DNA of 64,000 bases, from positions 11,327 to 75,326 of the forward strand of contig CAZYVL010000001.1 of NCBI GenBank assembly GCA_964651005.1. Direction: 5' to 3'. Under the pieces are notes generated by a model that was not told where the DNA came from, did not search any database, and was given only the letters and a program-made list of their open reading frames with translations. This document shows positions 16,875 to 25,361 of this stretch, piece by piece; the first letter of the stretch is position 1; each line of letters starts with the position of its first letter. This stretch comes from DATMFV01 sp964651005 (lineage in GTDB: Bacteria; Verrucomicrobiota; Verrucomicrobiia; Chthoniobacterales; Chthoniobacteraceae). A program made the position numbers and the translations under genes.

Positions 16875-17285
16875 ATGAAAACCCTCCAAGCCCTTCTTTC
16901 CGGCGCCACGCTCCTGGCGCTTTTCGCCTGCACTGCGCCCCACGCCTTTGCCCAGGCGGGAGCGCCTCTTCCGACGGCGAGCGCGACCCCGGCCAAGACG
17001 GAAACGGACGCGAAGAATGCGCGGCCACTCCCGTTCAAGAGCGTCGTGGTTTCGGTCGATCCGGTTGGCCGCTCTTTTCAGATGGGGAAGAAGAAGATCC
17101 GGGTCGTCCACGTTGTGCCGGCTACCCGGCTCACCCTGAGCAGCGGCGCGCCCGCGAGCTTTGGCGATCTCCGTCCGGGAATGGAGGTCCGTGGCTCCAC
17201 CCGCAAGCTCCCTTCGGGCGAGCTGGAGGCGGTGAGCGTCAAGATCGGCCCGAAAGAGGCGGCGCCGAAGAGTAAAGATCAGTAG
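16875..17285 (+). CDS. Small secreted protein, DUF5666-like
   Basis: A 136-aa protein with a signal peptide (core L-L-S-G-A-T-L-L-A-L-F-A-C, then A-F-A-Q). The Cys at position 20 sits in L-F-A-C, a poor lipobox, so cleavage after A-F-A is equally possible. The mature part forms a small beta-rich domain (S-V-V-V-S-V-D-P-V-G-R-S-F, then F-G-D-L-R-P-G-M-E-V-R-G) like DUF5666 or OB-type secreted domains. aaggag at 16863-16868 is a good ribosome-binding site for this ATG. Its 3' end overlaps the convergent rhomboid gene by 7 bp. Function unknown. Confidence 0.7.
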   Translation: MKTLQALLSGATLLALFACTAPHAFAQAGAPLPTASATPAKTETDAKNARPLPFKSVVVSVDPVGRSFQMGKKKIRVVHVVPATRLTLSSGAPASFGDLRPGMEVRGSTRKLPSGELEAVSVKIGPKEAAPKSKDQ

Positions 17286-18118
17286 CCGCGCCCGGTCCGG
17301 TTTTCGATCTTCTCGCGGCCGAGTTCGAGCACGCGGCGTTCCGCCCGGGTGAGGCTGTGGATGCCTTCGCGGGAAATTTTATCGAGGATCGGGTCGATCT
17401 CCTCGCTGATGAACTCCGCCGGGTTCATCCGGTCGCGCCGCTCCTGGAGGCGGCGGCGGTCGCGAAAGAGGCGTTGCAGCCAGAACGCCCCGCCGTAGCC
17501 GAGCCGCCTGGCGTAGAACCACCCCATCATCGCGCCGCCGAGGTGGGCGAAATGCCCGATCTGGTTTTCGAACCCGACCAGGGCGAAGAGAACCGAAGTG
17601 ACGATCACCGCCCGGCCAAGCCATTTCGCCCGCATCCGGACCGGGATGATAAAGAAGAGGAGCGCGGTGATCTCCAGCTCCGGCAGGATGGTGGTGAAAG
17701 CCAGGAGGACGGCACAGACCCCACCGGAAGCGCCGACGAGCTCCCCGAACCCCGAACCGCCGATCAACTGCACGATCCCGCCGAAAATGCCCCCCGCGAA
17801 GTAAATGCCGCAAAGATGGCGGGAGCCGCAAACCGTCTCCACCTCCCGCCCCGCGAAGTAAAACCCGAGGCAGTTGACGAGCAGGTGCACGACGCCGCCG
17901 TGCAGGAACATGTAGGTGACGAACTGCCAGTAGTAGCCGTTCTCGATGCCGCGCGCGCTCAGGGCGAAGAGCGATTCGACCGCTCCCGGGGAGACCCGCG
18001 CGAGAATGCTCTGGAGCAGGAAGGCGACCACGTTGGCCACCAGGAGCCAGAACACGACCGGATTCCGCCCTCTGGACCAGCGGTTGGGAAAAGGGACTGT
18101 TTTGCGCCCGAACTGCAT
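17279..18118 (-). CDS. Rhomboid family intramembrane serine protease
   Basis: A 279-aa polytopic protein from the ATG at 18118 (a TTG lies 3 codons upstream). It has the rhomboid core: L-V-N-C-L-G-F-Y-F-A-G in the first part, catalytic Ser131 in V-G-A-S-G-G-V-C, and the partner histidine in G-H-F-A-H-L-G-G (His189 or His192). About six transmembrane helices are expected, followed by a charged cytoplasmic tail of 80 residues rich in Arg/Glu. It cleaves transmembrane substrates, here unknown. It lies alone, convergent with the small secreted protein gene. Confidence 0.9.
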   Translation of the reverse strand: MQFGRKTVPFPNRWSRGRNPVVFWLLVANVVAFLLQSILARVSPGAVESLFALSARGIENGYYWQFVTYMFLHGGVVHLLVNCLGFYFAGREVETVCGSRHLCGIYFAGGIFGGIVQLIGGSGFGELVGASGGVCAVLLAFTTILPELEITALLFFIIPVRMRAKWLGRAVIVTSVLFALVGFENQIGHFAHLGGAMMGWFYARRLGYGGAFWLQRLFRDRRRLQERRDRMNPAEFISEEIDPILDKISREGIHSLTRAERRVLELGREKIENRTGRGY

Positions 18119-18218
18119 TTTCCTCAATCTATGTCCCGAAAAAGGGTTGTCGAATAAGAATCGGCCCCCGCCGGAAGGATGCGCGCGGGCGGGGTGCGAA
18201 CCGGGGGGGAATGACGCA

Positions 18219-19256
18219 TCAGGCCAGCTCGCGGAAGAATTTCCGCTGCCGCTCGAAATTGGTTTCCAGCCTCGCCCGGAGCGCGGGCAACGGGGCTTCG
18301 CTCTCCCCGGAGTCGGGCTGGGCGAGGGCGACGCAGAGGGCGGTCAGCCCGCACACGTCGTCGAGGGAGACCGACTCCGGCTCGATCCGCCGCGCCGGGC
18401 CGCAGTTATGGTAGTTCCCCAGCGCGACGCAGAGCGCGCCGCACCGGTAGCCATAGAGGGCGTAGGCCGTCGCCTCGCAGGTGCCGCCGGGCATGAGGTG
18501 ACGCTGGAAGGGGAAGCCGGTGCGGGCGGCGGTGGCGGCCAGCTCTGCGGTGATCGCCGGGTCGAAGATCGAAGTCTTGTCCCCGACGCGGACAATCACC
18601 CCTTCTCCCATCTTCGCGGGGGGGCGCTCCGCGCTGGTTTCGAGCGAGAGGATGCCGAGATCGCGCGGGAGAAGGCCCGAGCGCGCCAGTTCCATCGCCC
18701 CGACGAACCCGACCTCCTCGGCGCGGGTGAAAAGGCCCAGGCACGCCCCTTCCGCGCCGGTGCGCTCCAGCTCCTGGAACGCGGCGACGAGCGCGGCGCA
18801 GCCGACGAGATCGTCACACGCCCGCGAATAAACCTTCCCCTCGCGCACGGCGAAGGCGGAGAGATCCCACATGGCGAAGTCGCCGTATTCCCGGCGAGGC
18901 GGGCGGACATCAAGATATTCGCGGGGAACGCCTCCGAGGAATTCCCAATCCGCCCCGACGCGTACCCAGCCGGGGTGGTCCATGTGTACGGCGAAGGCCC
19001 AGCGCGGCTCGTGCGCGAGCGACCCGCTGCGGCAGCAGGCGTAGCGGGCGATCAGGTTGCCAAACGGGTCGCGCTCCACGGAGACGTGCGGCAGCGGGGC
19101 GAGCTGCCGGGCGATCTCGCGCGCCACGGCGTCTTCGTGAAAAGGAGCGGTCGGCTGCCGGAGGATCGACTCCAGGGTGGCGAGCAGCGCGGCGGTGAAA
19201 TCCGGCTCGGCAGGGGAGGGGAAATCGGGGGCGGGGGCGGGAATGGGGGTAGTCAT
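18219..19256 (-). CDS. M42/M20-like metallopeptidase (aminopeptidase)
   Basis: A 345-aa protein from the ATG at 19256. Metal-ligand and catalytic signatures of the co-catalytic zinc peptidases are seen in order: V-H-M-D-H-P-G, S-R-A-C-D-D-L-V-G-C, R-A-E-E-V-G-F-V-G-A and S-L-E-T-S. These correspond to the His-Asp, bridging Asp, catalytic Glu-Glu and the third ligand. The start overlaps the stop of the upstream lipid-kinase gene by 4 bp (ATGA), so they are translationally coupled. Substrate probably short peptides; not determinable further. Confidence 0.82.
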   Translation of the reverse strand: MTTPIPAPAPDFPSPAEPDFTAALLATLESILRQPTAPFHEDAVAREIARQLAPLPHVSVERDPFGNLIARYACCRSGSLAHEPRWAFAVHMDHPGWVRVGADWEFLGGVPREYLDVRPPRREYGDFAMWDLSAFAVREGKVYSRACDDLVGCAALVAAFQELERTGAEGACLGLFTRAEEVGFVGAMELARSGLLPRDLGILSLETSAERPPAKMGEGVIVRVGDKTSIFDPAITAELAATAARTGFPFQRHLMPGGTCEATAYALYGYRCGALCVALGNYHNCGPARRIEPESVSLDDVCGLTALCVALAQPDSGESEAPLPALRARLETNFERQRKFFRELA

Positions 19257-20134
19257 GGCTTTTTCTTCGGGACGAGCACCCGAAGGCGTTTCGGATGAAA
19301 CCGGAATTCGACCGGGAGCGGCCCGATCACTTCGCCATCCACCTCGACGGGGATGGGGAGGGGGCCGTCGCTCGTAATGCTGAGATGCGCCGTGCGGAAG
19401 TATTCCACGTCGCGAAGCCGCACATGCGTGCCGAAGGCGATGCCGTGCAGGTAGCGGGCGATGTCGAGGTAGCCGAGGTTTTTGAAAACGAGCACGTCGA
19501 GCAGGCCGTCGTCGATCCGCGCATCGGGAAACACCGTGAAGGGGCCGCCGTAGAGGCGTCCGTTTCCGATCAGCACGAACGACCCCTCGCTGGCGGCCTG
19601 CGGAGCATGGCTTTGCAGGAGCAGGCGCGGCGGCTGGCGGGCGGCGATCTGCGCGGCGGAGATCAGGTAGCTCAACGGCCCGAAGGTCTTCTTGAACCCC
19701 GCGCTTGTCTCCTGGACGGCCTGGGCGTCGAACCCGACCCCAGCGAGCTGCACGAAGGCGTGGCCGTTGGCCAGCGGGAGGTCGATCTCCCGCTCCGCGC
19801 CCGCGCGGATCACCTCCCAGCATTCGCGGAGATTGCGGGAGAGGCCGAGTTCCGTGGCAAAGACATTCATCGTCCCGGTCGGCAGGAGGCCGAGGGCGAC
19901 ATCCGCCCCGGCAAGGGCGTTGACGATCTCGTTGATGGTGCCGTCGCCCCCGGCGGCGACGATCTGCTCGAAACCCTCCTCCACCATCCGCGCCGCCAGC
20001 GCGCGCGCTTCGCCGCGCCCCGAGGTGTGCAGGAGCGTGGCGGACCCGGCGGCGAGCGATGCGATCTCCGCGCCGAGGTCGCGCGCTTTGTCGCCGCGCG
20101 CAGCCGGGTTCAGGATGATCGCGGTTTTGCGCAT
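19253..20134 (-). CDS. Diacylglycerol kinase-like lipid kinase (YegS/DgkB family)
   Basis: A 293-aa cytoplasmic enzyme. The catalytic G-G-D-G-T-I-N-E-I-V-N-A-L motif and L-L-P-T-G-T-M-N-V-F-A are clear, as is N-P-A-A-R-G-D-K at the N-terminus. The family phosphorylates diacylglycerol or related lipids; the exact lipid is not predictable. First gene of a two-gene operon with the metallopeptidase. Confidence 0.88.
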   Translation of the reverse strand: MRKTAIILNPAARGDKARDLGAEIASLAAGSATLLHTSGRGEARALAARMVEEGFEQIVAAGGDGTINEIVNALAGADVALGLLPTGTMNVFATELGLSRNLRECWEVIRAGAEREIDLPLANGHAFVQLAGVGFDAQAVQETSAGFKKTFGPLSYLISAAQIAARQPPRLLLQSHAPQAASEGSFVLIGNGRLYGGPFTVFPDARIDDGLLDVLVFKNLGYLDIARYLHGIAFGTHVRLRDVEYFRTAHLSITSDGPLPIPVEVDGEVIGPLPVEFRFHPKRLRVLVPKKKP

Positions 20135-20235
20135 GGAGTCTCGAGGTGGGGTTGGCGGAAGCCGAGGGGGGCGGAGAGGGGGCGGCCCCTTTTTTTCGAC
20201 CTTTTCTTTCAGCGGGTGGCCGTTACTTTGCCACT

Positions 20236-21705
20236 GTGAAAAAAGTTGCCAAGGGGTTTCTCTTTGCCTTCGCCTCGCTGGCGGCGCTGCTTTTCCTGGC
20301 GGCGCTGGTCATTAATTTTTACGTGGAGTCGGGAGGCGTGCAGGCGCGGCTGCAAGCGGTGGTGAGCCGCGAACTGGGGATGCCGGTGAAGCTCGCGCGG
20401 GTCCGTTTTTCGTTCTGGAGCGGGTTGCAGGTGGACGGGGTGACGATTCCCGGCGAGGGGAAGGAGCCGTTTCTGACGGCGGAGAGCATGTCGGCGCGGC
20501 TGGCGTGGAGGCCGCTTCTTTCGCGGAAGCTCGTCATCCGGGAGGTGCTGATCTCCTCGCCCAAAGTCGTCTGGGTGCAGACCAAGCAGGGGAAATGGGA
20601 ACTCCCCAAGAGCGCGGAACCCCCGGAGACCAAGGCCAAGCCTCAACCCAAGCCCGCCACACCCGCCCCGCCCCGGGACAAGAGCGCGCGCCGCACGCCA
20701 GCGGCCACGCCGGGGGAGGAGGACGCCACGGCGGAGGCGGAGAAGAAGAGCGTGGAGTTCCAGATCGTACTGGCGCGGATTCGGAACGCTTCATTCCGGT
20801 TCCTGGACCGCGAGGGGAAACCGGCGGCGATTTTCGAAGGCGTCTCCGTCAACATCCCGCTGGCGACGACGGACCGGGCGCACGGCGACGCCACGATCCA
20901 GAGGTTGAAGCTGCACGATTCCGTCGCGGTCGAAGAGATCACGACGCCGTTCGCCTATGACGGGGGCAGGCTGACGCTGCCGAAGGTGAAGGCGCGGATC
21001 GCCGGAGGCTCCCTGGACGGCGATTTCGCGATCCAGCCGGCGGACGAGGGCGCGCCCTTCGCGCTGCATGTCCGTTTCGAGAAGGTAGACCTCAACCGGT
21101 TGGTCGCCGAGGTCGATCCCGGCGGGGCGCTCCGGCAGGCGGAAGGCAAGCTCGCCGGGAATCTTGAGCTGCGGGGCCGGAGCAGCCAGAAGAAGACGAT
21201 CGAGGGGAAGGGCCAGGCTGTGCTCACGGGCGGTAGGATGGAGCAATACCCGCTCTTGCAGATGCTCGGGCAGACGTTCCGGATCGAGGATTTGGAGAGG
21301 CTCGACCTGCGGCAGGCGAAGCTGGAGGTGCGCATCGCCCGGGAGAGGATCTACGTGGAGCGTCTCGTGCTTGAATCGACCAATCTGAACCTCTCCGCGA
21401 AGGGAGAGATCCGCTTCAACGGCAAGCTCGACCTCGACGCGGGCCTGGCCGTGAACGAAAAGATCGCGCGGCAGATCCCGAAGTGGCTCTACTCCAATTT
21501 CAAGCCGCAGCCGGAGAGCGATCTTCGCGCGCTCCCGTTCAAAGTGACGGGGACGCTGGAAGACCCGAAGACCGATCTCATTCACGGGATCATGGGCGAG
21601 ACGATCGAGCGCCAGGCGACGGATCTTCTCAAAGCGTTCCGCAATCTCGCCACGGGCGATAAGGAGAAGAAGAAAAAATCCGACAAGGAGAAAAAGAAGC
21701 ACTGA
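20236..21705 (+). CDS. AsmA-family envelope protein
   Basis: A 489-aa protein from the GTG at 20236 (V-K-K-V-A-K-G-F); the longer reading from 20146 adds 30 residues of low-complexity Gly/Glu. One N-terminal transmembrane helix (about 7-31) is followed by the AsmA start G-M-P-V-K-L-A-R-V-R-F-S. A Pro/Ala/Lys-rich linker (about 135-185) interrupts the domain. The C-terminal part resembles the AsmA_2 end, with a Lys-rich tail (K-E-K-K-K-K-S-D). AsmA-like proteins are implicated in outer-membrane assembly or phospholipid transport. rsmD follows 7 bp later. Confidence 0.78.
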   Translation: MKKVAKGFLFAFASLAALLFLAALVINFYVESGGVQARLQAVVSRELGMPVKLARVRFSFWSGLQVDGVTIPGEGKEPFLTAESMSARLAWRPLLSRKLVIREVLISSPKVVWVQTKQGKWELPKSAEPPETKAKPQPKPATPAPPRDKSARRTPAATPGEEDATAEAEKKSVEFQIVLARIRNASFRFLDREGKPAAIFEGVSVNIPLATTDRAHGDATIQRLKLHDSVAVEEITTPFAYDGGRLTLPKVKARIAGGSLDGDFAIQPADEGAPFALHVRFEKVDLNRLVAEVDPGGALRQAEGKLAGNLELRGRSSQKKTIEGKGQAVLTGGRMEQYPLLQMLGQTFRIEDLERLDLRQAKLEVRIARERIYVERLVLESTNLNLSAKGEIRFNGKLDLDAGLAVNEKIARQIPKWLYSNFKPQPESDLRALPFKVTGTLEDPKTDLIHGIMGETIERQATDLLKAFRNLATGDKEKKKKSDKEKKKH

Positions 21706-21712
21706 GGGCAGG

Positions 21713-22318
21713 ATGCGCGTTGTATCTGGAACCGCCGGGGGGATCCCGCTCCTTGCTCCGAAGACCGATCTGCGGCCCACGATGGACCGCGTGCGGGGGG
21801 CGATTTTCGACAGCCTTGGCGAAGCGGTGCGCGGCGCGCGGGTGCTCGACCTTTTTGCCGGTTCGGGCGCGCTGGGGATCGAGGCGTTGAGCCGCGGGGC
21901 CGCTGCGGCAACGCTCGTGGAAAAGGAGCCGCGCGCGGTGGAGACGATCCGCCGCAACCTGGAGAAGACGCGGCTGGGCGGGGGCGCGACGGTGCACGCG
22001 CTCGATGTGTTCTCCTTCCTCCACAGGCTGGCCGCCGAGGGGGGGTATGATTTGATCCTCGCCGACCCGCCTTATGCCCGGCGGGAGGGCGATCGCGATT
22101 TCGGCGCGGAACTGCTGGGCGATCCGGCGCTGGCGCGGGCGCTCGCGCCGGGCGGCTGGCTGGTGCTTGAAAAGCGGCCCGACGCGAAGCTGTCGGCCCC
22201 GCCCGGCTGGGAGCGGCTCCGCGAGCGGCGCTACGGCGCGACGGAGGTGGTGATGTTCCGGCTGCCGGAAGGGGGTTCTACGCCGGAAGCCGCCCCGGCA
22301 TCCGCTTCGGGGGATTGA
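21713..22318 (+). CDS. rsmD: 16S rRNA (guanine(966)-N2)-methyltransferase
   Basis: A 201-aa SAM-dependent methyltransferase. The family start M-R-V-V-S-G-T-A-G-G is present, with the SAM-binding L-D-L-F-A-G-S-G-A-L-G-I-E and the catalytic D-P-P-Y in I-L-A-D-P-P-Y-A-R. The end is longer than in E. coli by a short Pro/Ala/Ser tail. ggcagg just before the ATG is a plausible ribosome-binding site. Confidence 0.93.
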   Translation: MRVVSGTAGGIPLLAPKTDLRPTMDRVRGAIFDSLGEAVRGARVLDLFAGSGALGIEALSRGAAAATLVEKEPRAVETIRRNLEKTRLGGGATVHALDVFSFLHRLAAEGGYDLILADPPYARREGDRDFGAELLGDPALARALAPGGWLVLEKRPDAKLSAPPGWERLRERRYGATEVVMFRLPEGGSTPEAAPASASGD

Positions 22319-22355
22319 CCGGCGAAGAACGCCCCGCTTTCATAAAGAGCCCTTC

Positions 22356-23849
22356 GTGAGCCCCGCCCGCCCATCCCACGCCGCCCGCCTGCCGCTGCTT
22401 GTCTACCGGGGGTTGTTCCCCTTGGTGTTCCTGCTGATGCTGCCGGGGTTTCTGCTGAGGATCATCCGGCGGGGGAACTACCGGCACCGCTTCGGCCAGC
22501 GTTTTGGCCGGTTCTCGGCGGACGACCGCCGCGCGCTCGCGCCGGGCGGCTGGACCTGGATTCACGCCGTCAGCGTGGGCGAGATGATGATGGCGCTCCG
22601 GCTCGCCCGCGCGTTGCAAGCGGCGCGGCCCGGCATGCGCCTGCTGCTTTCCACCACCACGTCCACCGGCTTCGCCGTCGCGCGCGAGCAGAGGGCGCGG
22701 CTCCCGGAGCCGGTGGAGCTGATCTATTACCCGCTCGATCTGGCGGGGATCGTCCGGCGCGTGCTCGATCTCGTCCGGCCGGAGCGGCTGGTGCTGGTGG
22801 ACAAGGAGCTGTGGCCCAACATGATTACGGAGTGTGATCGCCGGGCGATCCCCGTCTCCATCGTCAACGCGCGGCTCTCGCCGAAGTCCGAGCGGGGCTT
22901 CCTGCGGTGGCGGCGATGGGTCGCCCCGTTTTTTGCGATGCTGGAGACCGTGTGCGTCCAGGAGCCCGAAGAGGTGGATCGCTGGAGCGCGCTGGGGGTT
23001 CGGCGCGAGGCGCTCGTCTGCACGGGGAGCATCAAGTTTGACTTCGGCACGCCGGAAGGCTCCCGCGCGCCCGCGTTCCGCGCTCTGCTGGAGCCGTTGG
23101 GCGTTCGCTTCGAGTTGGGGAACGGGGAGCGGAATGGGGAGCGGAACGGCCTTCCCCCGCCGCCCGCCGCCGCGACGCCGCTTCTGCTGGGGGGGAGCAC
23201 CTTCCCCGGCGAGGAAGCCGCGCTCGGGCGCGTGCTGCTGGAGCTGCGTCCGCGCTGGCCGGGGCTGCGGCTGGTTGTGGTGCCCCGGCATGTCGAGCGG
23301 ACGCCAGAGGTGCAGGCGGCGTTGCGCGAACTCGGGCTGCGCACCGTTTTGCGCAGCGAGCTTGTTCCGGCTTCCGGGGTGCAAACGACGGAAGCAGCGG
23401 AAGCAGCGGAAGCAGCGGAAGCGGTGGATGGAGTGCGCGACGGCCCGGACGTTCTCCTTGTCGATACCACGGGCGAACTGCGCGACTGGTATGCCGTCGC
23501 CACGGTCTGTTTTGTCGGCAAAAGCCTCCACGCGCGAGGCGGCCAGAACCCCGCCGAGCCGATCCTGGCGGGGAGACCGGTCGTTTTTGGCCCGGCGATG
23601 GAGAATTTCGCCACGCTGGCGCGCCAGCTCCTCGCGGCGGACGGCGCGACGCAGGTGGAAAACGAGGGGGCGCTAGCCGCCACGCTCGAGAAGCTACTGG
23701 GGGACCCCGCGCTTGGCCGCGCGCAAGTGGAGCGGGCCACCGGAGTCCTGCGCCTCCACGAAGGCGCGACCCGCCGAACCGCCGAACGGCTCCTCTCCGA
23801 GCCATGCCCCGCCCCCGCCCTCGACCGAAAACCGCCGTCGAAGAATTGA
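22356..23849 (+). CDS. waaA: 3-deoxy-D-manno-octulosonic acid transferase
   Basis: GT30 enzyme adding Kdo to lipid A precursor at the inner membrane. It has the N-terminal membrane anchor, R-Q-R-F-G-like segment F-G-Q-R-F-G-R-F, I-H-A-V-S-V-G-E with the catalytic Glu, and V-D-K-E-L-W-P-N and G-G-Q-N-P-A-E-P in the donor-binding region. GTG start at 22356. At 497 aa it is about 70 longer than usual: a linker near residues 250-275 (N-G-E-R repeats, Pro-rich) and an in-frame 9-bp repeat encoding E-A-A units near 347-360 account for much of it. Confidence 0.92.
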   Translation: MSPARPSHAARLPLLVYRGLFPLVFLLMLPGFLLRIIRRGNYRHRFGQRFGRFSADDRRALAPGGWTWIHAVSVGEMMMALRLARALQAARPGMRLLLSTTTSTGFAVAREQRARLPEPVELIYYPLDLAGIVRRVLDLVRPERLVLVDKELWPNMITECDRRAIPVSIVNARLSPKSERGFLRWRRWVAPFFAMLETVCVQEPEEVDRWSALGVRREALVCTGSIKFDFGTPEGSRAPAFRALLEPLGVRFELGNGERNGERNGLPPPPAAATPLLLGGSTFPGEEAALGRVLLELRPRWPGLRLVVVPRHVERTPEVQAALRELGLRTVLRSELVPASGVQTTEAAEAAEAAEAVDGVRDGPDVLLVDTTGELRDWYAVATVCFVGKSLHARGGQNPAEPILAGRPVVFGPAMENFATLARQLLAADGATQVENEGALAATLEKLLGDPALGRAQVERATGVLRLHEGATRRTAERLLSEPCPAPALDRKPPSKN

Positions 23850-23918
23850 GAAACCCGGCACTTTCTCCTTGCTGAAACGGCAAATCCCACCCATATTCCC
23901 GGCCCTTCCCATCCCGAA

Positions 23919-23994
23919 GACCCTATCGTCCAGTGGCCTAGGACACCGCCCTTTCACGGCGGTAACACGGGTTCGAATCCCGTTAGGGTCGCCA
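23919..23994 (+). tRNA. tRNA-Glu (anticodon TTC)
   Basis: A 76-base cloverleaf: acceptor gacccta pairs with tagggtc (23984-23990), anticodon stem ccgcc/ggcgg around loop ctttcac with anticodon TTC at 23953-23955, T arm cgggttcgaatcccg, and CCA encoded at 23992-23994. It is the last gene before the lower-GC insert. Confidence 0.97.
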
Positions 23995-24100
23995 CTCGGG
24001 GGGTCTTCGCCAACTTTTGTGGATGGGAATGGCGTTAAGTGGTTGGTTTTTAGGGTGTTACGCTGAAATTTAGGGGTCTTCACCAACTTTCGAGTGGCGA
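23989..24100. repeat. Inverted and direct repeats immediately after tRNA-Glu
   Basis: tcgccactcg (23989-23998), which includes the last tRNA bases, is repeated in perfect inverse orientation as cgagtggcga (24091-24100). Between them lie two direct copies of an 18-bp sequence, ggggtcttc[g/a]ccaacttt, at 24000-24017 and 24073-24090, differing at one base. The arrangement suggests a small mobile-repeat remnant or an integration scar at the tRNA end. No integrase gene is present. Confidence 0.7.
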
Positions 24101-24221
24101 TTTTCTTGCTTTCCGGCTGCCCATTCGCGGCTAATCCCGGATTTTTTCAATCATGAGGTGCCCTGGCTTGGTCATTTTGAGACAGGTGGCGTGATCTCCC
24201 AGGTAGGCTTGAAGAGAAAGC
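24101..24221 (+). other. Gene-free A+T-richer spacer before the operator array
   Basis: About 120 bp of lower GC than the flanking genome, with no open frame I would accept. The palindromic array starts right after it. Confidence 0.4.
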
Positions 24222-24272
24222 AAGTTGCAACTTTAATTTTAAGTTGCAACTTTAAATATAAAGCTGCAATTT
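24222..24272 (+). promoter_or_regulatory. Three-site palindromic operator array
   Basis: The 12-bp perfect palindrome aagttgcaactt occurs at 24222-24233 and 24241-24252; a third copy with two changes (aagctgcaattt) is at 24261-24272. Starts are 19 and 20 bp apart, close to two helical turns, so all three face the same side of DNA. The ATG of the next gene is 6 bp after the last site, with no Shine-Dalgarno, so the array covers the promoter. AbiEi antitoxins are known to autorepress by binding inverted repeats; that this protein binds here is inference. Confidence 0.6.
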
Positions 24273-24278
24273 AATTTC

Positions 24279-25343
24279 ATGTTCGGGCAACCAGCCACCA
24301 AAAACGACGCTGATGCCATCGTCGGCAAGCGGTTCGTCCTGGTAAAGGGTGGCGCATCCGCCCTGCGTTCGATTCGTTCGGCTTTGATGGAGTTGGCATA
24401 CGAACTGGCGCGTTTCCCGGATCGCGAGGCTTATTTGGTTCTGCCCGACGTGAAAGTCACTGAAAGCCGGTTGCGGCAGGAGTGGGAGTTGGCCAAGTCC
24501 GTCTTGCAACCTGATCTTTTGGCTAGACTGAGCATTTGCGTGGAAGAAGGGGGGCGCTACGTGGGCATTCCGCGGAATCCAGACCCTGAAACAGAGCGCA
24601 TCCTGAACGGTAGGGTTCACCAAGAGAGCCAAAACAAGAGTGTCGGCTTACCTCGGCCTGAAGCGCCTTCGGTGGTCTTCAAGATTCTATTTCTTCATTG
24701 GCTGACCGATGGAAGCCCGGTTACGACGCGTTGGCTGGAGTCGGTTGCCGGCTTTTCTTACCCTACGATCGCGAAAGCTCTGCGCCCTTTGAGGGGCTAC
24801 ATTGAGCGCCTCTCCAACCGGAGCATTCGACTGCGCTGGTTTCCTCGTGAGGAGTATTTGCGGTTGATTGCAATGAGCAACCGCCTGCGCTCGACGATCC
24901 GGTATGCAGACCGATCGGGCCGACCGCGTTCTCTTGAATCTCACCTCAAGCGGTTGGAAAAACTGGCTTTGAATGATGTTGCTATCGGTGGCGTCCTTGG
25001 GGCGAAACACTACTTTCCAAATCTCGATCTGGTGGGGCTGCCCCGACTCGATCTCTCCGTTCATTGTCCGGGCAAATTCATGGACTTAAGCTTTATCAGC
25101 CGTCTTGATCCTGCCTTGAAGCGTGTTGATGATCCTTTCGAACCGGCCAGCTTGGTCGTCCACGCCGTGCGGCATGTCGATTCCTTCTTCGCCCCCCGCG
25201 ATGGTGGGCTGGCCTGGGCTGATCCTGTAGACTGCCTGCTCGATCTTCACGAGGCCCGGTTGGAAATGCAAGCGTCCCAATTTCTGGAGAATCTCTTGAA
25301 CAAAATAAAAACAAGAAACTCATCAGAGCAGGAACAGGCTTAA
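24279..25343 (+). CDS. AbiEi-like antitoxin/transcriptional regulator
   Basis: A 354-aa protein, possibly leaderless. Residues 10-115 form an unrecognised alpha/beta domain (F-V-L-V-K-G-G-A-S-A-L-R, then A-Y-L-V-L-P-D-V-K-V). Residues 131-180 look like a winged helix-turn-helix. The C-terminal part (235-340) ends in A-D-P-V-D-C-L-L-D-L-H, the pattern seen at the end of AbiEi-family proteins. The neighbour is a nucleotidyltransferase, the standard partner in type IV toxin-antitoxin pairs. Both have lower GC than the flanks and follow a tRNA, implying transfer. The family call rests on the C-terminus plus context; the N-terminal domain is larger than in classic AbiEi. Confidence 0.55.
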   Translation: MFGQPATKNDADAIVGKRFVLVKGGASALRSIRSALMELAYELARFPDREAYLVLPDVKVTESRLRQEWELAKSVLQPDLLARLSICVEEGGRYVGIPRNPDPETERILNGRVHQESQNKSVGLPRPEAPSVVFKILFLHWLTDGSPVTTRWLESVAGFSYPTIAKALRPLRGYIERLSNRSIRLRWFPREEYLRLIAMSNRLRSTIRYADRSGRPRSLESHLKRLEKLALNDVAIGGVLGAKHYFPNLDLVGLPRLDLSVHCPGKFMDLSFISRLDPALKRVDDPFEPASLVVHAVRHVDSFFAPRDGGLAWADPVDCLLDLHEARLEMQASQFLENLLNKIKTRNSSEQEQA

Positions 25344-25361
25344 AGAGCTGTTCATTTCCTA

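Noticed and set aside
14877..17111. 744-codon minus-strand frame
   Set aside because: Antisense to argS, a certain gene.
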